The notes under the pieces: generated by a model
What the model saw: only the letters and a program-made list of their open reading frames with translations
Told to the model about the DNA's origin: nothing
Database searches by the model: none
Assembly (NCBI GenBank): GCA_949358305.1
Contig: OX442315.1
Coordinates: 25,880,427-25,944,426, forward strand
DNA: 64,000 nucleotides
From: Strigamia acuminata
Lineage: Eukaryota; Arthropoda; Chilopoda; Geophilomorpha; Linotaeniidae
Reading direction: 5' to 3'
Made by a program: the position numbers and the translations under genes
Shown: positions 1-10,194 of the stretch, one piece after another
How the letters are laid out: each line of letters begins with the position of its first letter
How positions within the stretch are numbered: the first letter of the stretch is position 1

Positions 1-178
1 TTGGTTGAAATTTAAGTTGTTTTCATTGAAAATTTGATTTTTTGATTGGAAATTCTATTTTTTTAATTGAAATTTCCATTTTTTTGATTAAAAATTTAAA
101 TTTTTTTTAGCGCTAAATTTTATGGCAAATTAGATGGGTTATGTGCAGATCCCAAGGCAGATCCAGACATTACAGAAT

Positions 179-231
179 CAGGCGACAACAAAACTGCCCT
201 CTAGGAAAAATATATTGTGAAATTGATATTT
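179..231 (+). repeat. Dispersed 53-bp element, copy 1
   Basis: This stretch is about 85% identical to the reverse complement of 20272-20324. The shared core reads GGCGACAACA, then ACTGCCCTCTAGGAA, then GAAATTGATATTT. Both copies lie upstream of a gene start (CTNNBL1 here, spire there). The core contains TAGAGGGCAG on the minus strand, which fits the YAGRKGGC centre of CTCF sites. Its nature (transposon relic or conserved regulatory site) is not known. The rest of 1-440 is AT-rich and I see no gene in it. Confidence 0.6.
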
Positions 232-440
232 ATCGGCATTTTTTTTCGTTGCCAAAATTACTCTTCCGCCGTATGGTAATGAAATATTCTCTATTTTCGA
301 TTATATTTTTATTGTTATTTTGTATTTGAATCTTGTTGCGATTAGAATAACACTTTATTGATTGTAAATAAAAATTGAAAAGTCATTCTGGTATTGCAAT
401 TAACGCCACCTATTGCCATCAATATAATTTAAATTTTGGG

Positions 441-754
441 CAGTGTTGTGCATTGCCGAAAAAACCGTACCCGTTACCCGCCCGTTACCCGTCTCCAAAA
501 AAATTCTCTACCCATACCCGCCCGTACCCGACCCGTACCCGTCCCGTACCCGAACGCAAACGCGATCACAACATCACGTGTGCTTACTGATCGATTTTGA
601 TGAAATCATCGATCGCAAAAACATTAAGTATGTATAGCACGACAACGCATACCCGCGCGTACCCGCGAGACCTGTACCCGTACCCGCCCGTACCCTACGG
701 GTACGGGCGGGTACGGGTATGGGTACGGGTACGGGTACCCAATGCACAACACTG
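441..754. mobile_element. hAT-type MITE with GTACCC-repeat core
   Basis: The 314-bp element begins CAGTGTTGTGCATTG and ends with the exact inverted copy CAATGCACAACACTG. It is flanked on both sides by the same 8-bp duplication ATTTTGGG (433-440 and 755-762). Eight-bp target duplications and CAGTG ends are the hallmark of hAT transposons. The inside has no coding capacity: it is made of degenerate (G)TACCC repeats that turn around at about 697-705 into GGGTAC repeats, so the whole element can fold back on itself. Confidence 0.85.
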
Positions 755-774
755 ATTTTGGGTTAAGAAGCGGA

Positions 775-1020
775 TGGCGACAGAAAGGCTCCTCAGCCAG
801 GAGACCAATGAAATTAAAGACACAAACCAGGAATGACTAACGCGTAATACCATATCCCCACTAAATAAGTGCCCATTTCTCCACCACATTAGAAAAACCA
901 GTTAAGGTGAGGTTCGCGCTAGCCCCCCTTGTTAGGAAAACAAAGAAAAAAACCCTAGAACACGCGAAAAACCAAGAAACAGCATTAGTCACTCCTGGCT
1001 GAGGAGCCTTTCTGTCGCCA
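775..1020. mobile_element. Foldback/MITE-like element with 29-bp inverted ends
   Basis: Positions 775-803 and 992-1020 are perfect 29-bp inverted copies (TGGCGACAGAAAGG...CCAGGAG). They enclose about 190 bp without an open frame. No clear target-site duplication is visible, so the transposon family is undetermined. A second short inverted pair (GGAATGACTAA / TTAGTCACTCC) sits just inside the ends. The element abuts the presumed CTNNBL1 promoter. Confidence 0.6.
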
Positions 1021-1147
1021 GGCGCTACTGTTTGGTTATTGCGCATCGTTGTCGCGCACGATCCTGGTTTGTCGCGCCATTCATTCCGAAATAACAACAA
1101 ACTTGTTTCGCTTTTTCCTTCCTGTGTACAACATTTGGATATAAAAC

Positions 1148-3691
1148 ATGGACGTAGAGGAATTATTAGCCTACAAAGTAATTTTTATCTTATTCGAAAT
1201 TATTGAAATTTCTTTAATGGTGAATTTATGTTTTACTTGTAGCCAAACAGTGGTCCAAAAAGACGAACTGAGGAAGATGAAATTGATGATGAGCTACGCA
1301 AAAAGGCAAGACGATTGGCCAAAGTACCAGATCCAGCAGGAGAGGAAGATGAAAAACTTCTAAATGCATCTCGAAAAAATGAGGACGAAGATATTGGTAT
1401 CAGTAATGAAGAAAGGGAGCAAATTTTGAAAATGGTCGAAGCTGAACCCGAGGTTTAAATTGTCGAAATTAGTTCGTGACTTTGAATCATTGAGTTGTAT
1501 TATTTACAGATAGAGCGCTTGGATGACATGTTTTTGAAAAAGATGATTTTGATCTTTGAAAAGAAGGTTTTAAAAAACCAGGAATTAAGAATTAAATTCC
1601 CAGATCTTCCTGAGAAGTAAATACAATTTATATTTATTTAATTTTGCTATTAACAAAACTGATTGTTTTATTACAAGGTTTATGGAATCTGAAGTTGAAT
1701 TAAACGACGCCATACAAGAAATGCACGTAGTAGCAACACAACCCGATTTATATCACATTCTTGTTGAATTGAGTGCGGTGCAAAGTTTTCTTGGTTTATT
1801 AACGCATGAAAATACTGGTGAGTATTAAAAATAACCGTTTGAGCATTGATATTATTAATATTAATGTATTTTTTTCTCAAGATATCGCCATAGCAGTCGT
1901 CGATTTAATCCAGGAATTAACGGACGTTGATACTTTGATCGAAAGCGAAGACGGAGCAGCCATTTTAATTGATTCTTTAGTAATTCAAAGTTATATTTTT
2001 AATTTTCTATTATTAAGTTTCCTTTTTTTAAGCTTGAAGGTCAAATTATTGCTTTAATGGTTCAAAATCTTGACCGATTAGATGAATCAGTGAAAGAAGA
2101 AAGTGAAGGAATTCATAACACGTTAGGTAATTTTGTTAAAAAGTAATTAATTTATTAATTATTTTAATTTTTTAATTTTTATATTTTAGCCATCGTAGAA
2201 AATATCGTTGAATTTAAACCAGAAATCTGTGTTGAAGCGGCTCAACAAGGATTACTCCAATGGATACTGAAACGATTGAAAGTAATTTCTTCTTAACCTG
2301 TTATTCTTTATTTAATGTAAATTTGTAGTAATTTTCTAATGTAATTTTTGTAGGCTAAAATTCCATTTGATAGTAACAAATTGTACGCGAGTGAAATACT
2401 GTCCATTTTATTACAAAATCACGAAGAAAATCGACAGCAGTTGGGAGAAATTGACGGAATTGATGTATTACTACAACAGTTGGCCGTACGCTATTCTTAG
2501 CTAAATATAATAATTTTATTATCATTTATTAATTTATTATATTTTACTGTATTTTCAGTTTTTTAAGAGACACGATCCTTCGACAGGAGAAGAAAATGAA
2601 ATGATGGAGAATTTGTTCAATTCTTTGTCTTCAGCTTTGATGCACACACCAAATCGTGAGCGATTTCTTAAGGGTGAAGGGTTACAACTTATGAATCTGA
2701 TGCTTAGGTGATTATAGACGCAATTTTTAAATTAATTATATGTATTAATCGTACAAATTGTTTTTCAGAGAGAAAAAACTTTCTCGTAGTGGTGCATTGA
2801 AAGTGCTCGATCATGCAATGTGCAATTTAGAAGGCGCAGATAATTGTAATAAATTCGTAGATATTTTGGGCCTTCGAACTGTTTTCCCTCTTTTCATGAA
2901 AACTCCTCAAAAACAGAAACGTAAAGGTCTTTCGACCGAAGATCACGAAGGTAAAGTTATTGTTTAATTTCAAATTATTGTTGTTGTTGTTTTTTAAATT
3001 GACATTCATTTCAGAACACGTTTGTTCCATCCTGGCATCCATGTTGAAAAATTGTAAAGGAAATCAGCGTCAACGTTTGATGAACAAATTTACTGAAAAT
3101 GATCATGAGAAAGTCGACAGATTAATGGAACTTCATTTTAAATACTTAGAAAAAGTTCAAGTTATTGACAATCAAATCGAAAAGGAGAAATTGGTAAAAT
3201 TCATTTTATATTAATAGAAAATAATTTTTTCGTTGTCTAATATAATAACCTGTCCATTTATCAGGATTTACAAAAATTGGGTGAAGAAATTGATTCTACG
3301 ATGGAAGATGACTTTTATTTACAAAGATTAGACGCTGGATTATTCACACTCCAGCTAATCGATTATATCATGCTCGAGTGCTGCGCTTCTGTTCCAGCTA
3401 GTGTAAGTTTTAAACGATTTAAAGTTTTCATTTTGATAATTATATCATTTTTTATTCGGTTTTAGATAAAGCAAAGGGTACTTCAAATGTTAAACTTACG
3501 CGGCGGCTCGATTAAAACTATAAGAAACATAATGAGAGGTAATATTGGTGGACTGCTGTCTTTTTTCAGTTAATGATACCTTTTTTTTGTTATAAATTAC
3601 AGAATGTGCAGGAAATATTGGCAATGCAAAAGATGATGAATCACGAGAAATAGAGCAGCAGCGGATATTGCAGTTAGTCGATAAATTTTAA
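1148..3691 (+). CDS. CTNNBL1: Beta-catenin-like protein 1 (CTNNBL1)
   Basis: Fourteen coding exons (1148-1177, 1243-1452, 1510-1616, 1678-1817, 1882-1979, 2033-2126, 2190-2281, 2354-2485, 2559-2707, 2769-2950, 3015-3193, 3265-3402, 3466-3538, 3603-3691) join in frame to 570 residues, close to the 563 of the human protein. The first ~90 residues carry a basic stretch (KRRTEEDEIDDELRKKARR) expected of a nuclear localisation signal. ARM/HEAT-like helical repeats follow (for example AIVDLIQELTDVDTLIE-type segments and ILSILLQNHEENRQQL), and the family's C-terminal end is LNLRGGSIKTIRNIMRE. In the known family it is a spliceosome-associated armadillo protein binding CDC5L and PRP31. All introns are about 50-70 bp. 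It converges with the glycogenin gene with only 85 bp between stop codons. Confidence 0.95.
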
Positions 3692-3701
3692 CTTGCAACA
3701 A

Positions 3702-3718
3702 AATAAATGTCATTTATT
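3702..3718. terminator. Palindromic bidirectional poly(A) signal
   Basis: The 17-bp sequence AATAAATGTCATTTATT contains AATAAA for the plus-strand CTNNBL1 mRNA (3702-3707) and, reversed, AATAAA for the minus-strand glycogenin mRNA (3718-3713). It lies between the two stop codons (3691 and 3777). Each transcript should therefore be cleaved past the other's signal, and their 3' ends should overlap. Signal use is inferred. Confidence 0.7.
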
Positions 3719-3776
3719 AAAAAAAATAATAACAGTCGAAACTCAAATTTTCATACAGAATTAAATAGTTGGTGAT

Positions 3777-6130
3777 TTATTTCCTCGGCACCAGATCAGA
3801 TTCTTGTGAAAAGAGAAAATCTAGTCGTTTTATAATGTTGTCACAGCTGTGTCGTCCAGTATAGTCAATTCGGCCCGACTCCCAATCGTGCATTCCCGAA
3901 AAATCGTTAATCTGCAATCGAAAAATAGCAATCGCCTGACTTTAAGTGGATCCTGAAATTAATTTACCTGATAGCCAGGGAGATCTGTGATAGAGGTTTG
4001 ATTTTCAGGTTCAATATTCGATCGATTTTTCATCAAGTCAGGTTCAATATTCGATCGATTTTTCGTCAAGTCAGGTTCAATATTCGATCGATTTTTCGTC
4101 AAGTCAACATTTTCTTCACGTGGCCGCATTTCCACGAATTCGGTTTCATCTTCGAACTTCCTTTCCATGAATAAAACACCTAATTTCTGCTGAATGTTTT
4201 CGAATTCATCTTTTCGCATATAATCCGCTTGTCCTTCTTCCCAATCTCTCCTTCTTGCCTGTGATTCAAAAGTCTCTCGGTCTAAAGTTTCCGGTCGGTT
4301 TCGTGATTTGTCACCAGATGATGTTTTTGGTTTGACTGATGGCCGAATTTCTGCTAACGAAGTAGATCCTCCCGATTCCTCATGTCTACTAGTGACTTGC
4401 AGTTGTGAGGATTCGGTTGTTGTAGTAGACGTTCGAGGCTTATGCGTAAACTCTGACTCAAACGTTAAGGCACCTTCGCTTCGTTGTCGGAGTAAAAACG
4501 GGTCAACCTCTGGAGGAGTCGAATCCATTACAAACGCAGCTTGACGTTGAGCCTGATTAGTTGAGCGAATAGGACTGGCTGTGTCGGAACGAAAATCAGT
4601 CTTAATTTGATCGGAATATTGCATAGGTTGAAGTTCGTGAAAAGGCTGTCGATATTGCAGTTGGAAGACTGCAGATTCGGAAAAAACCGACGACGATGCC
4701 TGAAAAAATAGTTGAACTAGCTCAGAAGTAATAGATATCTTTAAATAAATATCTATAAATAGGATTTGGTAAGCTACGATTAAAAGTTTGCACTTTAATG
4801 CTAATTGTGGGATCATGAGAGAGCACTCGGTCTGAATTTGTGCCAAGTTTTTACCTCTTTTGCTTTGCGATAAAGTTCCGGTTTTTTCGAGGCTTGTAAC
4901 AAATTCCATACAGTGTTAACATTACCACCTGCAGCAAGTTCGTGACAAACCTATACCAATATAATAAGTAATGGAAATTACATAAGGCATTTGTAAATTA
5001 AAACGGGTTATTCTTTAATAATTATAATAATACTTCCGGTAGTTGTCCGTATAGTTTATCTCGAAATACATCTAACCAGGTCTGGAGAAATGGATTCTGA
5101 GTATGCGAGTCCGGGTTTTGAGCACTAAAGTTTCCATTACTGTAATTCCAATGCGCCATCCACGGTTTTGGATGGCCAATAAAATGGGCTATTTTTGTCA
5201 TACTACCAAATCTAAATGTAAAGGAATTAATAATAAAATTAAATACTTGATGAATGACGACGTAGTTTAATTTTATATATATTTACTTTTGAAATGCTGG
5301 CGAATATGTGTAAACATAACCCACAATTACATTGTACACCACTGACAATCTTTTATCCAAATTGGTCAACCAATCTTTACCAAAATATGAGTTCAATAAA
5401 CCTTGATCACCACCTGGAAGTGTTAAAATTGTGTGAGATGTTTCATTTATATTTCTTATTGAACTCACCGTCAAAGCTTCCTTTGTCACCAGCTAGGGCA
5501 ATCAATGCTTGGTAAGTTGCATTTGAGGGGCTGTAAACAAACACTCCCGTATTAAAACAGTCCGGCCAACCTTGATCAGGAACTGCTGATAGTTCTTCCA
5601 TGTCAAATAATTCGTCACAGTTTTGTAAAACCTAAATTCAGAACCGCAATTACCTTATAATGAAAACAATTGAACATTTTCAATATTTTATTACTTACCA
5701 TTGTGTCGCAATCTAGAAATACACATTTCGTATATTTCGTCAAATTCCAACATTCGATTTTGGTCAAAGATGGCGATAATTCGGGTCTTTTAATTCGAGA
5801 ATCACTTCCATCCAAGATTGGCACTTCTATCACTTCATCATACACATTTAAAAGTAAATCCCTGCATGTAAAAAATAAAGATAAGAATAAAAAAATAAAA
5901 AAATATTATTTCTCTAACGAGGATTGAACAAATAATCACAACTTTTCCTGTTTAGCAGCTTATCTCGCCACCTTTTTTCCTCACCTAATTTCCAGACTTA
6001 ATTCATTGGTTACCAACACAACTTGATCATATTCTGTATTTTTGCTTAGTGAATGTCCTAAAACAAGGCAACCAAGAGCATCTGAGTCTCTGGCGGCAAG
6101 AGTAACGAATGCTTTTTGTGTTTGAGTCAT
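3777..6130 (-). CDS. GYG: Glycogenin glucosyltransferase, short isoform
   Basis: Eight exons (6130-5985, 5861-5699, 5631-5469, 5413-5287, 5211-5034, 4950-4855, 4699-3968, 3911-3777) give 579 residues. Glycogenin is a GT8 enzyme that glucosylates its own tyrosine with UDP-glucose to prime glycogen. Visible family marks are the start [23 protein letters not shown], shared here only in its features, the metal-binding DxD in [35 protein letters not shown] with the acceptor-type Tyr, and [13 protein letters not shown]. After the catalytic part comes a Ser/Thr-rich linker with three 11-residue repeats (NRSNIEP core). The C-terminal glycogen-synthase-binding motif appears twice: [10 protein letters not shown] and [11 protein letters not shown]. 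Vertebrate glycogenins normally end with one such motif. The start chosen is the ATG at 6130 just before the catalytic fold. Confidence 0.93.
3998..4110 (-). repeat. 33-bp coding minisatellite in glycogenin
   Basis: Three tandem 33-bp units encode an 11-residue repeat, D-L-(M/T)-K-N-R-S-N-I-E-P, inside exon 7 of glycogenin. They lie between the two glycogen-synthase-binding motifs. Units are nearly identical at the DNA level (repeated TTCAATATTCGATCGATTTT on the plus strand), so copy number may vary between individuals. Confidence 0.85.
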
Positions 6131-6722
6131 GTCTCATTCCGTATTTGATGACTATTTTGTCAACTATTGCTTTGGCGCCGGGCTTGGCCTTGACTCCTCT
6201 TCTGGTCTGATATCAGGACGATAACGACGAAGCAACCGGCTTTTCATGAATTATGGTCGCATACTAATCGACTTATTTCACTTTCTAATGAATATTAAAT
6301 TATTTTTGAAAATAAATAACGTAAAACTTCCAACTCTTAAAATCCACGTGAGAAAACACGTGTGAGTTCAAAAGTATGACGTAAAAACTATGAAAGTAAA
6401 TAAAAAGCAAACAAAATCCAGTTCCGGCTTGTATTGTTATCTAAATTTTAAATACTACTCCGTATCTGATAATGTTTAAATAATATTTTAAACTTAAAAA
6501 ATTTAAAGTTTGCACGATAACGTGATTTGGTCTTTGACCAGATCTCGAAAGGACAGTAAACGTTTGAAGGCGGGCCCTCAATTTGAAACACGTGCTTTAA
6601 ACGTAAGTGATTATAATTTTCAGGGGCATTTGAACACGTAATTTCCTACTGTAAAGCACATGTAGGAATAATTTTGCACAGAATTTTCTGAATGTATCGT
6701 AAATTTTTACCAATTACTATAC

Positions 6723-8539
6723 CTGAATTTTGTTGACATTGCCATCGACGTTAAAACAACTAATTTGTTTTGTGTGTATAATTTCAAAGTGTGGCCTAAA
6801 ATTAGAGCTCCAATAATCGAATCTGGATTTATTGCTGCAGTTACAAAAGCCATTTTCTTCTCTTCGTCTTCAATCTTGATTTGTTTGGCTGGCGATGACT
6901 GATCAGTAACTGTAACATCAGAGGATGGAAGTTCCGAGATAAAAGTGCCGAATGAATCGATTTTTGGTACAGTATCAGATACTCTTTTCATTTTTTCTAG
7001 AGAACGTTTTCGTTTTCTCCGTTTTCTTCCTTTACTTTGAGTCATCAGCAGTTGTTCCGTGTGTTCGCGTAACCAGTCTTTTATGTTACTGACGTATTGT
7101 GTTGGATGAACATCGATTTGGTCTTCAGTTTTTAAATTAGACAACTCAGCTGTTCTGGTTAAATCAGCAATATTTGTGTCTTGAATTGGTGCAATGTTGC
7201 TGTGCTCTGCAGATGCATATGATTTAAACATTTTGGTCGAACGAACATGTGACTTGGTTATCTGTTTTGATTTTTCTACTTCTCCAACTTTAAACAATTT
7301 CTCAGTTGTAGATTTTGCTTTTTCAGGATGTTGCTTTACAAGAGTTTTCGGTTTTTTTATGAGTTCAATATCTTGCACAAACTGAGGTGAAGCCAATTCA
7401 AAATTAGTGGTTAAATCAGAAGGTGATTTCATGAAAAATTCTGATTTATTCTTGTCGTCTTGAAATAACTCAGAACTTCTGCTCATTTTATGGTGTGGCT
7501 TTCTTGGAATTTTAGGTTTTGTCGTTTCGTCTACTGGAGTTGAAGGTTTTGACAATTTTATAATATCTCTAACTTCTACTGGAGTTTTTGTTGATTGCAT
7601 TTCTTTTTTACAATAGGGTGCTTCTGGTCGTGAGCTTAATCTTAATGCACTGCCCTGAGTTTCATGTAAAGTGAATTTTGAATTAGTGTGAATGATTTTT
7701 TCTTGAATTATTGAAAGCGATAGGGTGTCATCACGTTTAACACGAAAATCGTCATATTTTTTTTGCGTTTTTGGCTGTTTTAAACCACAAATAGAAGCAT
7801 CAGGAACTGTCAAGGGTAAATATATTTTCTTTTCTCTGGTTGTATAAACATTTTCCTTATTCTGCTCAAAACTGAAAGTGGGTAATATCGAATGCGAGTA
7901 ATTTTCTTCAGATCTGCTGGTTGCATTGTCCAATGAAATAAATTTTTTATTTAGGATTTTTAGAATTCTGAATAATCCATCTTCTACATCTTGAAGCGCG
8001 TTACAAAGCGGTGAATATGCACTTGTATTCATTTGCACATCTGTGAATAATTCAAGTTATGATATGATAGAAGTTAGGGATCTTGCAGAATTTGATTCTG
8101 TAAGTACATATATTAATTCGAATTTTAGTTGTCTTGAGTTACTAATTCAAATTGCACAAGATCCGTATTACAATTAAATGAAGTGCTATTCTTTACCTTT
8201 AACATTTCTCTTTCCAGCACCAGCATTGACATTTCCTTCTGACTCTTGACTCTCTTGTCGTAAATGAGGGCTAAAATATGATTAAACCCACGCTATTTTT
8301 CCCCACAATTAAAATTAGTGTCAAATTGAGATAAAGTGAAATTCTATTGTAGTTATAAGAGTGACACCAATTGGGTCTTATTTACTATTACGTACTTCTC
8401 GACATTGAAAATTTATTGCTTTAATAAATTTCTACATAAATTAAAGTAATTTAACATGTAATTTACACCCATACTAAGAAATAAAACCATACTTTAGACT
8501 ATAATAACTTAAGTTTTCAATTTCAATGTCAAACTGCAT
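6723..8539 (-). CDS. GYG: Alternative 5' exons of glycogenin (long N-terminal extension)
   Basis: The large exon 8040-6723 ends in a second copy of the glycogenin start (AFVTAAINPDSIIGALILGH, then LVVLTSMAMSTKFR) with a consensus donor (CAG/GTATAG) in exactly the same phase as exon 1 of the short form. Spliced to the shared acceptor at 5861 it gives an intact catalytic domain. In-frame upstream exons can be built at 8270-8197 and 8539-8493 (ATG at 8539). With these, the long isoform would be 1,010 residues. The ~430-residue extension is Lys/Ser/Thr-rich with a very basic KGRKRRKRKRSLEKMKR segment (nuclear-signal-like) and no domain I recognise. An internal ATG at 6853 could also start a plain glycogenin. 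Tandem exon duplication is seen; use of both starts is inferred. The gap 6131-6722 holds only AT-rich DNA, presumably the short-form promoter. Confidence 0.7.
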
Positions 8540-9082
8540 GGATTTTTGTATTTAATGATGTGAAAATAGTACAAAAACAGGATATTTGAATTTTGTAAAC
8601 TGACACTAATGTTAAATGTTTAATAATCAGCTTGTGTGTTGTGTTTCAGTTTTAATAATCTTATTTACTGTGGGAATATAGTTTTAAAAGAAACAAAAAT
8701 GTTATACAAGGTGGTTAGAAAGTCTGGTTCACAGTAAATAATTCCCAAACTGTTCTAGATGTTGATTCAGCAAAATGATTGTAAGGGTAGTATGTCGGGG
8801 AAATCCAATTATGACATCCAATTTGACCTCTGAGGTCATCTTCAAGGTCATCCATATTGTAACTCGAGAACCGTGACAGATAGAGCAAAAAAGTGAATTA
8901 GAAAGTTGTAGAGCACCATCCAATTAATCTAAAACTGTTCTTAAAATTATTTCTTACTGAAAAGTTTTGAGAAAAAAGGTCTGAAACGTTAGTCTACTCA
9001 GCGTTGATCGAGACGTGCGCCTACTCGAGTTTGCAGGCTCCCAAGCATACTCCCCGGCAGGCTCCCCAGCAGGCTTCCCAGG
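8540..9082. other. AT-rich intergenic region
   Basis: I see no gene. The last 60 bases are a short GC-rich run of imperfect GGCTCCC(C)AGCA repeats that leads into the 183-bp tandem array. Confidence 0.6.
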
Positions 9083-9636
9083 TTGTTGAGATATTCCAGT
9101 TTAAATTTGTGGCACCAGATTAAGGACTTTGCAATTTCAGTTGCGCCATATTGAAACGGTCGCCGCTCAAAAACTAAGAGGGCTGCAGCGTTGTCCTTTT
9201 CCGGGTTTGTAGAGGAGAAAGTCCTCTATCGTTTGGCTTTTGAAAAAAAAAGAATCTGTGGTCAGGTTGTTGCGATATTCCAGTTTGAAGTTGAGGCACG
9301 ACATTTAGGTCTTTGCAATTTCAGTTGCGCCATGTTGAAACGGTTGCCGCTCGAAAACTAAGAGGGATGCAGCGTTGTCCTTTTCAGGGTTTGTAGCGGA
9401 GAAAGTCCTCTATTGTTTGGGTTTTGAAAAAAAAGAATCCGTGGTCACGTTGTTGAGGTATTCCAGTTTGAATCTGTGGCACCAGATTCGGAAATTTAAT
9501 AAAAGTCTTTTTTGCGCTATATTCAAATGGTTGCTGCTCGAAAACTAAGAGGGGTAAACACTTGTGGTTTTCAGGATGTGTTAAGGAGAAAGTCCTCTTT
9601 CTTTTGGTGTAAAAACCATTAAAACTGTGGTAAAAA
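9083..9636. repeat. 183-bp tandem repeat, three copies
   Basis: Three diverged head-to-tail units start at 9083, 9266 and 9449, each opening with GTTGTTGNGRTATTCCAGTTT. Each continues through TTTGCAATTTCAGTTGCGCC (weakened in the third), CGAAAACTAAGAGGG and GGAGAAAGTCCTCT to an A-run. Spacing is 183 bp in both steps. No open frame is conserved between units, so this is a small satellite-like array rather than a gene. Confidence 0.85.
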
Positions 9637-9837
9637 AATTGGGATTTGTTCTATCTGTAGTTTGGGCGAATGTGAATGTGGTGCCAACTTCAGCCCGGTA
9701 TTTTCATCAATGTATTTCAATGTATCTCTCAACCAATCACAGCGCGTCAGCCACTTCAATTTAGGAAAGGCCAGCTTACCTGATTCTGGACTATCTGGAG
9801 TGTCTGGATGTGCCATAAAGGTGTTACGTACCAGGCG

Positions 9838-10095
9838 CGACATGGGTTGGCGCGACAGTCAAATTCGCGCCTACGCATCTGGGTAGCTGAGTGACGGATG
9901 CGGTAGCGCGATGTCGCTATTAATCATGCCAGTGGTATGGCCTGGCGCGACACTGTGAAGTTTACATACAATTTTATGAAATAGCGCGACATTTAGGTAT
10001 CGATGTCGCTATTAATCATGCCGGTGGTATGGCCTGGCGCGACACCGTGTATATGAAATAGCGCGACATTTGGGTATTACTTGGCGCGACACGTC
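9838..10095. repeat. GGCGCGACA-rich repeat cluster
   Basis: The 9-mer (G/A)GCGCGACA recurs at least seven times within about 250 bp. A longer unit (ATGTCGCTATTAATCATGCC...TGGCCTGGCGCGACAC) repeats at 9911 and 10003, a period of 92 bp. No gene is visible. Each core resembles TTGGCGCG E2F-type sites, but function is unproven. Confidence 0.65.
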
Positions 10096-10194
10096 CAAAT
10101 TTACATAATTTTTCGTTTTTTCGTTTTTCCGTTTTTGCTTACTAGAAATACTAATCATTTCCACACTAGTTTAACCAAAAATTTAAACAATTTT

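Noticed and set aside
441-754. Interstitial telomere
   Set aside because: The GTACCC units resemble no standard arthropod TTAGG repeat and are bounded by hAT ends with a target duplication.
6707-6722. Glycogenin long exon ending at the in-frame stop after FRYSNW
   Set aside because: The stop follows a consensus donor whose phase matches the canonical exon; ending there would leave a useless 50-residue fragment of the catalytic fold. Kept open as a refuting case.
9083-9636. CRISPR array
   Set aside because: Units are contiguous 183-bp repeats without unique spacers, in an intron-rich animal genome.
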